From Sphingomonadales bacterium UBA7471 (GTDB lineage: Bacteria > Pseudomonadota > Alphaproteobacteria > Sphingomonadales > Sphingomonadaceae), in NCBI GenBank assembly GCA_002479765.1, contig DLOZ01000002.1:1-64000 (forward strand): a stretch of 64,000 nt of DNA. Reading direction: 5' to 3'. The position numbers and the translations under genes were made by a program. The notes beneath the pieces are model-generated. The model searched no databases, was not told the DNA's origin, and saw nothing but the letters and a program-made list of their open reading frames with translations. Positions 52,770 through 61,245 of the stretch are shown piece after piece; within the stretch, counting starts at the first letter, position 1; every line of letters starts with the position of its first letter.

Positions 52770-53623
52770 ATGCGCTACGCGTTTCGTGGAACAGCTTTAC
52801 TGTTTCTTTTGCTCGGAAATACGCCCCCGGATCAAACACCGGGCGACATAATCGTGACTGCGCCAGCGCGTGTACATAAAGAACTCAAAAAACAGACGTT
52901 GAATTTCGTCAGAACAGTTTCAGATACCGCAGAGCAAACGCAATTCTCCCGCCGTGATGATCCGTTTTGCATCAAGATCATAGGACTTGATCTTGCCTAT
53001 CATGATTTGATCCGAAAAAAATTCGGGAAACAGCAAAAGTAGCGAGAGCACCCAAAGAGGCACCGGAAGGATGTCGGCCCAATATTCATGTTATTTTTTC
53101 AACGAATGGCGATGCACTAATGGAGGTTTTGAAACGCAAATATCCCTCCATAATCAACGGGCAGCCAATCCGAAAGATTGACGAACTCATGCAGTCAAAA
53201 AAGCCTGTGCGATGGTGGTATGCCGCCAAAACAGAGGGCGCAAACGGCGAACCAGTTATAGATGGTAGGGTGCTCAGATATACTGCCAGCTTGATTTCAA
53301 GCAGCATCGAGATCGATCTTACATCCACGGTTATCATTGTTGATGTAAATCAGTCCAATGGATATCCATTGGAATCTTTGGCGAGCTACATCTCAATGGT
53401 GGCATTTGCGCAAATTGACGGCGCAACGCAGCAAGCCGTTAGTAGTTCATCAATTTTGGGTATGTTCAACGATACGAAACCGCGAATTGCAGCGCTTCGG
53501 AACCTTACCATCTGGGATCGGGCATATTTGCATGCGCTGTATAGCATAGCTGCAGACAGACCTATCTGGCAGCAGCGAAAACGCCTAAGCGGTGCAATGA
53601 CGAAATATATCCAACAAAACTAA
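52770..53623 (+). pseudogene. Exported protein of unknown function, split by a one-base shift at an A7 run
   Basis: From the ATG at 52770 (GGGAG upstream) an N-terminal frame encodes a signal peptide-like start (MRYAFRGTALLFLLLG), IIVTAPARV and DPFCIKIIGLDL, then stops at 53042. The rest (RETAKVARAPKEAPEGCRPNI, given as RETAKVARAP and KEAPEGCRPNI, then KPVRWWYAAK and a long C-terminal part) is in the -1 frame, open from about 53006 to 53623. The two frames meet at seven A residues (53015-53021); one extra A would give a continuous 284-residue protein. From memory, such exported proteins with a paired Cys and an RWWY motif occur widely in sphingomonads, without known function. Recent inactivation, sequencing error, or slippage at the A run are all possible. 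Confidence 0.72.
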
Positions 53624-53729
53624 GCCCCCGTCCCTCAGCCGCTGTTACGGCCGATAGTTCTGAGCCATGGGAAAGAACCCAATTACGCTCAAAAATAGCA
53701 TCGCGCGAGATGGCGGGGGCTCCGTGTGC

Positions 53730-54701
53730 TTACCCCAAATACCGCGCATCAAGGCTGGCTTTCGCTGCGCGATACTCGGCCTCAAGCTGATCAATAAACT
53801 GTGCCACAGTTTGCACTTCCTTGATCGCGCCGATACCCTGACCTGAACCCCAGATATCCTTCCAAGCCTTGGCTTCGCTATTGCCGCCCGAACCAAAGTT
53901 CATCGTGGAAATATCGCCCTTTGGCAGATTGTCCGGATCCATCCCTGCGCGTTCGATTGATTGACGCAGGTAATTGCCGCTGACGCCGGTAAATAGGTCG
54001 GAATAAACAATGTCGGCAGCTTTTGCTTCGACGATGTTATCTTTGTAGCCGTCAACAGCATTGGCTTCCTTCGTCGCGATGAACGCGCTGCCGATATAGC
54101 CAAAATCGGCCCCCATGGCTTGCGCGGCCAACACGGACGCACCGTGCGCAATCGATCCGGAGAGCGCCACTGGTCCATCAAACCACTCACGAATTTCGCG
54201 CATCAATGCGAATGGTGAAGTCACCCCAGCGTGGCCGCCAGCGCCTGCAGCGACGGGAATAAGGCCATCTGCGCCCTTCTCAATTGCCTTATGCGCGAAA
54301 CGGTCGTTGATAACGTCATGAAAGGCAATGCCGCCCCAGCTGTGTACGGCCTGGTTCAGTTCTTCCTGCGCGCCTAGCGACGTGATCGTGATCGGAACTT
54401 GCCATTTCGCGCAGGTCGCCAAATCCTCTTGCAACCGGTTGTTTGATTTATGCACGATCTGGTTCACCGCATAAGGCGCGGCAGGGCGCGTGGGATTATC
54501 GCGGTTATGTGCGGCGAGCTCCTCAGTGATCTGGTGCAACCATTCGTCCAGCTGGCTGGCTGGACGCGCATTGAGCGCCGGGAATGAACCGACAACACCG
54601 GCCTTGCATTGTGCAATCACCAGCTCTGGTCCTGAAACGATAAAAAGCGGCGATCCAATCACCGGAAGACGAAGATTGTCGAAAATTGCCGGAAGTGCCA
54701 T
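53730..54701 (-). CDS. Nitronate monooxygenase family protein
   Basis: FMN-dependent oxidation of alkyl nitronates such as propionate-3-nitronate. 323 residues, TIM barrel: LPVIGSPLFIVSGPELVIAQ at the N-terminus, HDVINDRFAHKAIEKGADGL, the AAGAGGHAGVTSPFALM motif with the catalytic His, and FGYIGSAFIATKEANA. The IMPDH-like FMN site is intact. Convergent with the frameshifted gene; unrelated to it by function as far as can be told. Confidence 0.88.
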   Translation of the reverse strand: MALPAIFDNLRLPVIGSPLFIVSGPELVIAQCKAGVVGSFPALNARPASQLDEWLHQITEELAAHNRDNPTRPAAPYAVNQIVHKSNNRLQEDLATCAKWQVPITITSLGAQEELNQAVHSWGGIAFHDVINDRFAHKAIEKGADGLIPVAAGAGGHAGVTSPFALMREIREWFDGPVALSGSIAHGASVLAAQAMGADFGYIGSAFIATKEANAVDGYKDNIVEAKAADIVYSDLFTGVSGNYLRQSIERAGMDPDNLPKGDISTMNFGSGGNSEAKAWKDIWGSGQGIGAIKEVQTVAQFIDQLEAEYRAAKASLDARYLG

Positions 54702-54841
54702 GCGCCGAATCCCTTGTTAAATGACCATTTACATGTGGGTTAGCGCCTGCACATTGCGGCTGTCAAATGGCTGGCACGGAACGAGCCATTACGTAAGGTT
54801 AGGCGGACGTGATTTTCATGCACGCCCGCCTTTAGATCACC

Positions 54842-56512
54842 TTACGCGCCGTTAGCGGCGCTCAAAATCGCCCGAACGGACGCGGTTGCGACATCCCTGC
54901 TGATGCCGACACCGAACAAAATAGGGCCATCGCCCACGCGGCACTCAACATAGGCAGCAGCGCGTGCATCGGTGCCGTGGCCGATTGCGTGTTCGCTATA
55001 GTCGATGATGTCCAGAGGCCCTCCCAGAGCGTCCTCAAGGGCGTTGGCAAGGCTTGAGATAAGTCCATTGCCGCGACCGCTCACGCTTTGTTCGACGCCA
55101 TCGATGCGGATATTGCCTGCGAAGATACGCTCATCCAGTTGACGCTGGCTTTGGCTTTCGCGGAAGTCGAGCAACCGGAAGCGCCCTTCCCCTTTCAGAT
55201 GATAGCGCTTTTCAAACGCCTCCCAGATGTCGGCACTGGTCAGTTCACGGCCAGTCGTGTCTGACAATTCCTGCACCGTCGTGGAAAAATTGGCCTGCAT
55301 ACGCTTCGGCAGTTTAAGGCCGTGGTCCTGCTCGATAACCCAGGCGACACCGCCCTTGCCGCTTTGCGAATTTACGCGGATGACGGCTTCATATGAGCGC
55401 CCCAGATCAGCGGGATCAATCGGCAGATAAGGAACCCGCCAGATTTCGTCATTTTGCCGTTCATGCGCGGCAAAACCTTTCTTAATGGCGTCTTGATGCG
55501 ATCCGGAAAAGGCCGTGAACACCAATTCACCGGCATATGGGTGACGCGGATGGACCGGCAGTTGATTGCAATATTCCACGGTCTGGATGACTTCATCGAT
55601 GTCGCTGAAATCAAGACCTGGGTTCAACCCTTGCGTATACATGTTCAGCGCCAGTGTAACGAGGTCGACATTGCCCGTGCGTTCCCCATTGCCGAACAGG
55701 CAACCTTCAATCCGGTCCCCGCCCGCCAACAGGCCAAGTTCCGCCGCGGCAATGCCGCTGCCCCGGTCATTATGCGGATGCAGGCTGATGACGACGGCAT
55801 CACGCGCGCTGATATGTTTGCACATCCATTCGATCTGGTCCGCATATACATTGGGCATCGCGGCTTCGATGGTGGCGGGCAAATTCAGGATCATTGGCTT
55901 GGCAGCGGTCGGTTTCAAAACCTCCATCACAGCCTCGCTCACCTCAAGGCTGAATTCGAGTTCGGCAGTGGAAAAGGTTTCGGGGCTATATTCAAAATGC
56001 CAGTCGGTTTCGGGGAAGCGCGCGGCTTGCTCCATCAACATATGCGCGCCTTCAACCGCGATGGCCTTCACGCCCGCTTTGTCGAGGTTGAAGACAATGT
56101 CGCGCCACGCAGGGCTGACGGCATTGTACAGATGCACAATCGCACGCGGTGCGCCCGCCATGCTTTCGAACGTTTTCTCAATAAGGTCGCGCCGTGACTG
56201 CGTCAGGCTCTGGATCGTTACATCGTCGGGGATGCTTCCGCTATCGACCAAGCCACGGATAAAATCGAAATCTGTCGCACCCGAGCTTGGGAAACCAACT
56301 TCGATTTCCTTCACGCCGACTTTCAGGAGAAGATCAAAAAACCGGTGCTTTTTCTCGGCGCCCATCGGATCGATCAGCGCCTGATTGCCATCGCGCAAGT
56401 CGGTCGAAAGCCAACGTGGCGGAGCGTCTATGGTACGATTTGGCCACTGACGATCGGGCAGGTCAACTTGCGGGAATGCGCGGTATTTACGAGATGGATC
56501 GGATAACATCAT
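54842..56512 (-). CDS. leuA: 2-isopropylmalate synthase (long form)
   Basis: First committed step of leucine synthesis, condensing acetyl-CoA with 2-ketoisovalerate. 556 residues, the longer form found also in actinobacteria and fungi. DMHD-type catalytic start STDLRDGNQALIDPM (36-50), metal-binding SLHPHNDRGSG, and a C-terminal LeuA dimerisation/leucine feedback domain (about 430-550). Two adjacent ATG codons (56512 and 56509) could start it. No strong ribosome-binding site is seen, and the 5' leader carries a Leu-rich peptide and hairpins that should control expression. Confidence 0.96.
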   Translation of the reverse strand: MMLSDPSRKYRAFPQVDLPDRQWPNRTIDAPPRWLSTDLRDGNQALIDPMGAEKKHRFFDLLLKVGVKEIEVGFPSSGATDFDFIRGLVDSGSIPDDVTIQSLTQSRRDLIEKTFESMAGAPRAIVHLYNAVSPAWRDIVFNLDKAGVKAIAVEGAHMLMEQAARFPETDWHFEYSPETFSTAELEFSLEVSEAVMEVLKPTAAKPMILNLPATIEAAMPNVYADQIEWMCKHISARDAVVISLHPHNDRGSGIAAAELGLLAGGDRIEGCLFGNGERTGNVDLVTLALNMYTQGLNPGLDFSDIDEVIQTVEYCNQLPVHPRHPYAGELVFTAFSGSHQDAIKKGFAAHERQNDEIWRVPYLPIDPADLGRSYEAVIRVNSQSGKGGVAWVIEQDHGLKLPKRMQANFSTTVQELSDTTGRELTSADIWEAFEKRYHLKGEGRFRLLDFRESQSQRQLDERIFAGNIRIDGVEQSVSGRGNGLISSLANALEDALGGPLDIIDYSEHAIGHGTDARAAAYVECRVGDGPILFGVGISRDVATASVRAILSAANGA

Positions 56513-56576
56513 GTTTTTTGCAACTTCGCTATTGCGCCCATTATGTGGGCTGAAAGACTTGGCGGGGTTTCATGAA

Positions 56577-56628
56577 GCCCTTAGGCGGCCTGCCGAACGA
56601 TGCCGACATCAAGCGCACGCCTAAGGGC
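56577..56628 (-). promoter_or_regulatory. Leucine attenuator hairpin in the leuA leader
   Basis: On the minus strand GCCCTTAGGCG pairs perfectly with CGCCTAAGGGC across a 30-base loop. The 5' arm contains the stop codon of the Leu-rich leader peptide, so a ribosome at the end of the peptide would mask it. A second short hairpin GCCCA CATAA TGGGC (56536-56550) lies nearer leuA. No T run follows either one, so control could be at translation or through a less canonical terminator. Confidence 0.7.
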
Positions 56629-56671
56629 GTGTAAGTCGTAGAAGGTCCAAGGTCGCGTTGTGCAAAGACAT
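56621..56671 (-). CDS. leuL: leuA leader peptide (Leu-rich attenuator peptide)
   Basis: Seventeen codons on the minus strand give MSLHNATLDLLRLTRP, with Leu at positions 3, 8, 10, 11 and 13 (codons TTG, TTG, CTT, CTA, CTT). The frame ends in TAG inside the 5' arm of a perfect hairpin, about 110 bases before leuA. A TATACT (complement at 56710-56715) upstream may be the -10 of the promoter. Leader peptides rich in the end product's codons are the known sensor of leucine attenuators in Proteobacteria. No clear ribosome-binding site is seen, which is the main doubt. Confidence 0.72.
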   Translation of the reverse strand: MSLHNATLDLLRLTRP

Positions 56672-56765
56672 TATGTTGCGGCGATAGCCATTCAAAGCAA
56701 CATTCGTCCAGTATAAAATTAATGGGCATTCATTTAGTTGCCAAGCAAATGGCGCGAGCCATTTG

Positions 56766-57497
56766 CTATTGGTCGGAGTTTATGGCCTCTTTACCGATAA
56801 CCAAGCATGCATTTACTTTGCCCTCCTCAGGGATGGGCGTCACGACAACACCCTCATCTGCATGCAAGCCGGGCAACTCAACGACGCGGTCATATGCTCC
56901 TTGCGTGGCAAGGTCGTGCACAAGGCGCACCACATAACGCATGGCTTCATGCGCAGGCAGCTGCGGATGCGCGAAGCTAAGTTCCTGATCACATAGCCAC
57001 GCCAACCCTGTGGTTTGCACAATATCGACCGTCGACATATCAAAGCCAACACATAACAACGCCGGAAAGGCCGCAACTTTGGTATATTGCGCGACAGCTT
57101 CCGCGTAATAATCATATCCGGAAACAACAGACGCCGGAGACCAAAACACGGCTTTGATGCCGAGGTTGCATCCCAAAACGTCGCCAAGCTCCAGCATAGC
57201 CTGAACAATTGCGGGAATAATGCGGCCAGATGCAACCGCTGGGCCCAAATCGATGTGCACGACGGACTGTATATCGGAGAGATCAGCGCTGCAAAAAATG
57301 TGGTGCGTTGCCGCTGGCGCGGGGCACGACTGCAACGCATAGGTAAAAGAAACGCCGCTGAATAGCAGACTGCCCGATGTGCTCGCCGGATTACCGCCGT
57401 CATCGAAGGTGATGCCAAGCCGGTCGAAATCGACGGATTGCCAAATTTCCTTCAAATCGGCGCAGCTAGCCGCCGAAAGCAATGACATAGCCGACAT
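56766..57497 (-). CDS. Uncharacterised protein (possible DUF4261-like C-terminus)
   Basis: I do not firmly recognise this 243-residue protein. No signal or membrane segment. The stretch AVFWSPASVVSGYDYYAE, the later VQTTGLAWLCDQELSF and LVHDLATQGAYDRVVELPGL have a faint resemblance to DUF4261-type domains, which are also of unknown function; this is a guess. Start at 57497 (TTGGACG upstream); a TTG at 57545 is possible. It lies between kup and the leuA leader on the same strand; codon use and reading frame look like a real gene. Confidence 0.65.
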   Translation of the reverse strand: MSAMSLLSAASCADLKEIWQSVDFDRLGITFDDGGNPASTSGSLLFSGVSFTYALQSCPAPAATHHIFCSADLSDIQSVVHIDLGPAVASGRIIPAIVQAMLELGDVLGCNLGIKAVFWSPASVVSGYDYYAEAVAQYTKVAAFPALLCVGFDMSTVDIVQTTGLAWLCDQELSFAHPQLPAHEAMRYVVRLVHDLATQGAYDRVVELPGLHADEGVVVTPIPEEGKVNACLVIGKEAINSDQ

Positions 57498-57595
57498 AGG
57501 ATCGTCCAATCGAAGTTCCTTTTTTGTTCGTATTGGTCGAAACAAAAAGGTTCAAGCGATTTTGCGACGATACCTGGTCAACGCGGCGCAGCTTG

Positions 57596-59536
57596 TTAAA
57601 TTTCGACTTGGCTTCCCAGTTCGACCACCCGGTTGCTGGGTAGTTTAAAGAACTCCATTGCGTTTGCCGCATTGCGCAACATCCATGCGAAAATCTTTTC
57701 GCGCCAGATCGCCATACCCGGCATCTTCGACGCAATTAGCGTCTGCCGCGACAGGAAGAAGCTGGTGTGCATCATGTCGAACTTTGGACCGCACAGATCA
57801 ACCAAATCCAGTGTCGCGGGGACATTGGTTTCTTCCAAAAAGCCAAAGCGCATTTTGACGCGATAGAAACCTTCACCAAGGTCTTTGCAGATAATCCGTT
57901 CGCCGGTTTCGACGAAGGGGACATCTTCGATTTGCACTGTGAGGATGATGACGCGTTCATGCAAAATGCGATTGTGCTTGATGTTATGCAGCAAAGCCGA
58001 AGGAACCCCGCTCGCGGCCGACGCCATGAAAATCGCCGTTCCCGGAACCCGCGTGGCGCTGTTTGCAGCCGATTTGATGAAGATTTCCATCGGCATAGTG
58101 CTTTCCGCCATACGCTCGCGCATCAGCGCGCGTCCACGTGACCAGGTCGTCAACAAGGTGAAGATCACCAAGCCAATGAGCAGCGGCACCCAGCCACCCG
58201 AAGGAACCTTAAGCAGATTTGCGCCGAAATAGGCAAAGTCGACGATGAAGAACAACGCCAATATGGGGATGGCTTTCCACTTTGGCCATTTCCAAAGCGA
58301 CACGAGCACGACCGCGATCAGGCACGTATCGATAAACATCGCGCCCGTGACCGCGATGCCATAAGCAGCGGCAAGGTTTGACGAAGACTGGAAGAACAGC
58401 ACCAACAAGAGAACCATCACCGCCAGCCCCCAATTGATTGCCGGAATATAAATCTGGCCTGCGGCTTTTTCGCTGGTGTGCAAAATGCTCAAGCGCGGCA
58501 TGAAGCCCAATTGAATCGCTTGCTGGGTCAAAGAGAACGCTCCCGAAATCACGGCTTGGCTGGCGATAATCGCGGCCAAGATCGTCAATATGATAACGGG
58601 CGTGCTAATAATGTCCGGCACCATCAGGAAGAATGGGTCACGAATGGCCATCTGGGCTTCCTCAGGCGTCATCGACAGGATCATTGCCCCCTGCCCCATA
58701 TAGTTCAGCATCAACGCAGGCAGGACAAAGAACAGCCAGCTGAACTTGATTGGGCGCCGCCCGAAATGCCCCATATCAGCATAGAGCGCCTCGGCCCCGG
58801 TAACGGCAAGCACCACAGTGCCCATCGCGACAAATGCACGAAAGCCATCAACATAAAAGAAATAAAAGGCGTTCAGCGGGTTCAGAACATCCAGAATGAT
58901 CAACGGCATCTTTGTAAGATGCATAATGCCAAGGCCCGCCAGCGTCGCAAAATAGACCAGCATGATCGGCCCGAACCATGCGCCAACCTTGGCCGTGCCG
59001 CGCGACTGGAACGCAAAAAGCGCACCAATAATCAAGACAGATATGGGCAAGATCCAGACGCTAAAGCCTTGGCTGACATATTTCAGACCTTCCGCCGCCG
59101 ACAGGATCGACATCGCTGGCGTAATCATGGAATCGCCGTAGAATAATGCGGTTGCAAAAACGCCAAGCATCACGAACGGTGCAGTCCATTTTGCGCCCGC
59201 AGTCTGCCGGTTAATCAGCGCGAGGAGGGCAAGACTTCCGCCCTCGCCTTTATTGTCGGCTTTCATGATCGTGAAGACATATTTGAATGTCACAACGATC
59301 ATCATCGACCAGAATACGAGACTTAGCACACCATTAATATGCATCGGATCTGGTGTGATGGGATGATGTCCGGCGAATGTTTCGCGAAACGCATAAATCG
59401 GGCTGGTCCCGATGTCGCCAAATACAACGCCAACTGTGCCAACGCACAGCGCGAGCAGCGACCCCTTTGGGGCATGACTTGCATGTTGATCTTGCTCGCT
59501 ATGACCAAAATCGTCTGCGGCTTGCGGTCCAACCAT
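57596..59536 (-). CDS. kup: Kup family potassium transporter
   Basis: Proton-coupled K+ uptake across the inner membrane. 646 residues: 12 hydrophobic segments in the first ~450 residues and a cytoplasmic C-terminal domain. Motifs: VGVVFGDIGTSPIYAF (about 36-51) in helix 1, KADNKGEGGSLALLALI, LFYGDSMITPAMSILSA, VLAVTGAEALYADMGHFG and LNYMGQGAMIL. GGGGAAACGAA precedes the start. It follows the ccm operon by about 130 bases. Confidence 0.95.
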   Translation of the reverse strand: MVGPQAADDFGHSEQDQHASHAPKGSLLALCVGTVGVVFGDIGTSPIYAFRETFAGHHPITPDPMHINGVLSLVFWSMMIVVTFKYVFTIMKADNKGEGGSLALLALINRQTAGAKWTAPFVMLGVFATALFYGDSMITPAMSILSAAEGLKYVSQGFSVWILPISVLIIGALFAFQSRGTAKVGAWFGPIMLVYFATLAGLGIMHLTKMPLIILDVLNPLNAFYFFYVDGFRAFVAMGTVVLAVTGAEALYADMGHFGRRPIKFSWLFFVLPALMLNYMGQGAMILSMTPEEAQMAIRDPFFLMVPDIISTPVIILTILAAIIASQAVISGAFSLTQQAIQLGFMPRLSILHTSEKAAGQIYIPAINWGLAVMVLLLVLFFQSSSNLAAAYGIAVTGAMFIDTCLIAVVLVSLWKWPKWKAIPILALFFIVDFAYFGANLLKVPSGGWVPLLIGLVIFTLLTTWSRGRALMRERMAESTMPMEIFIKSAANSATRVPGTAIFMASAASGVPSALLHNIKHNRILHERVIILTVQIEDVPFVETGERIICKDLGEGFYRVKMRFGFLEETNVPATLDLVDLCGPKFDMMHTSFFLSRQTLIASKMPGMAIWREKIFAWMLRNAANAMEFFKLPSNRVVELGSQVEI

Positions 59537-59663
59537 TTCGTTTCCCCGGCGTTTCCCCCGATTGCCCCCAGAAGCAGTCAGGACGCGCGCATTAGCATGG
59601 CCACCAACCCATCACAACAAAGCAATAAAGCCCGTCATTGGCATCAAAAACAATTTATATCAG

Positions 59664-60320
59664 TTACTTAGCTGGATTAGCTACTTGGGCACGAGCGGCC
59701 TGCGCCTGCAATGCCTTCGCCGCTTGCAGTTGCGACTCAATCCGTGCCTTCCACTTGGCTTGCGGCGTCGCGAGTGACATGGTCTTTTCCCAGAGCAAAA
59801 TGGCCCCGTCGAGATCACCGGCAAAGAGCCGCGCAAGCCCCGCGAAATAATATGGCGCAGGATAATTGGGCCGGATTGCCCGCGCCTTATCAAATGCCAA
59901 TTGCGCCGGTGGCGACATCTGGCCTTCGCTTGCCAGCATCAGTTGCAACCCTAATGCAGACCACAAATCAGGGTTGTTGGGGTCTTTGCGCAAACCCGCT
60001 TGAATATAGGATGCCGACAGCGTGTAATCGCCCTGCTTGGCAAATGAGTCTGCGGTAACAAGCCAGCGTTTTGCGCTGCCAAAGCTTTGGTCCATATCCG
60101 CCCGTATGTCGACAAGCTCGATCGCGGCGACTTCGCTTGCGGCCAGTGGCTTGGCAGGTGACGATGCTGTGGTGGGCCGTCCCTGAAGCGCATATCCCGT
60201 CATGCCCAATAGAATGACAGCTGCGGCAATCTGCCATAGGCCTTTCGACGATCGGACATTCCAGACGAGAATGGCTAGGCTGAGTACCGCCAAAATGCCA
60301 AGTGCCAACCAACCGTTCAT
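59664..60320 (-). CDS. ccmI: Cytochrome c maturation TPR protein (CcmI/CycH-like)
   Basis: Apocytochrome chaperone of the System I heme ligation complex. 218 residues from the ATG at 60320 (GGAGGGG upstream, ATGA overlap with ccmH). Two membrane helices at the N-terminus (about 5-21 and 29-45), then a TPR region: YTLSASYIQAGLRKDPNNPDLW, given as SASYIQAGLRKDPNN and PDLWSALGLQLM, followed by AFDKARAIRPNYPAPYYFAG. Shorter than full CycH but in the right place. Confidence 0.85.
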   Translation of the reverse strand: MNGWLALGILAVLSLAILVWNVRSSKGLWQIAAAVILLGMTGYALQGRPTTASSPAKPLAASEVAAIELVDIRADMDQSFGSAKRWLVTADSFAKQGDYTLSASYIQAGLRKDPNNPDLWSALGLQLMLASEGQMSPPAQLAFDKARAIRPNYPAPYYFAGLARLFAGDLDGAILLWEKTMSLATPQAKWKARIESQLQAAKALQAQAARAQVANPAK

Positions 60321-60718
60321 GCGCCCCTCCGGAATAGCCCGCGCGCCAGCCATATGCCCGCGATCAGAACCAATAAGGGCGTTAGCCAAAGCAACAGCCC
60401 TGCCCCCTTCATATCAGGTTCGAAGCTGACCCATTTACCATAGCGCGCGATCATCCAGCCACGAATGGCCTCCGGCTTTTGCCCGGCTGCAATTTGTTTC
60501 CGCACCTCCGCGCGCATCGTACCTGCCATGTGCGCGTCACTATCGGCGATCGATTGCCCCTGACATTGAATGCAGCGCAGGCTGTGCATCAACTTGGTCG
60601 CTGCGGCTTCTTGTGCGGGATCAGGTAGCTGACGGTTCGCCAATGCGGGCGTGGGACCGCTGCCTTGCGCGAACACGGGCGTTGCAAGCATCAGAAAGAT
60701 GAGCGCCAGTTGTCTCAT
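60317..60718 (-). CDS. ccmH: Cytochrome c maturation thiol protein CcmH/CycL
   Basis: Reduces apocytochrome c cysteines before heme attachment. 133 residues: signal peptide (about 1-18), the LRCIQCQGQSIADS motif with Cys49 and Cys52, and one C-terminal membrane helix (about 105-127). ATGA overlaps on both sides link it to ccmG and ccmI. Confidence 0.95.
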   Translation of the reverse strand: MRQLALIFLMLATPVFAQGSGPTPALANRQLPDPAQEAAATKLMHSLRCIQCQGQSIADSDAHMAGTMRAEVRKQIAAGQKPEAIRGWMIARYGKWVSFEPDMKGAGLLLWLTPLLVLIAGIWLARGLFRRGA

Positions 60719-61245
60719 TTCGCGGCATTCACTTTTTCAATCAGCATCGGGACATGTTCAGCACGGATATCACCGATATGCTGATACAATATCGTGCCGT
60801 CACCGCCGATGACATAAGTTTCCGGAACCCCAGACGATCCAAGCTTAAGCTGAACCGCCATTTCGCTGTCCGATCCAATCCGCCGGAACGGGTTGCCGAA
60901 TTCACTTAAGAATGCCGCAACGTCTTCGGGTCTGTCACGAATTGCGATGGCGTCAATTTCGACACCTGCCTTTTTCAACGCCTCAAGATACGGCGCTTCC
61001 GCCTTGCACGGAATGCACCAGCTGGCAAAAATGTTGAGCAAACGGGGCTTGCCGTCGATCATATCGCCGCTGGCCAAGCCTTCGACTCCCGCCGTTGCGG
61101 CAGGCAATGAAAATGCTGGCAGCTTTTGGCCAATCATCGCCGAATGCACCTGTTCGTCTTTCGGCACAGCCAGGCCGTAAATGGCCAGACCACCGATAAA
61201 AGCGACCACCGCAAGCGGGATCCACAGAAGCCAGGGCCGGTTCAT
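60715..61245 (-). CDS. ccmG: Thiol:disulfide interchange protein CcmG/DsbE
   Basis: Membrane-anchored thioredoxin-like reductant of the Ccm system. 176 residues: one N-terminal helix (about 5-24), then a thioredoxin fold with active site WCIPC (76-80) and the cis-proline region GVPETYVIGGDG. Start at 61245, whose ATG overlaps the ccmF stop as ATGA; a GTG four codons upstream is the alternative. Confidence 0.95.
   Translation of the reverse strand: MNRPWLLWIPLAVVAFIGGLAIYGLAVPKDEQVHSAMIGQKLPAFSLPAATAGVEGLASGDMIDGKPRLLNIFASWCIPCKAEAPYLEALKKAGVEIDAIAIRDRPEDVAAFLSEFGNPFRRIGSDSEMAVQLKLGSSGVPETYVIGGDGTILYQHIGDIRAEHVPMLIEKVNAAK

Noticed and set aside
53623..53721. Inverted repeat AGCCCCCG ... CGGGGGCT bordering the convergent gap
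   Set aside because: The arms are eight bases long and over 80 bases apart in GC-rich sequence; there is no T run or target duplication, so chance is likely.
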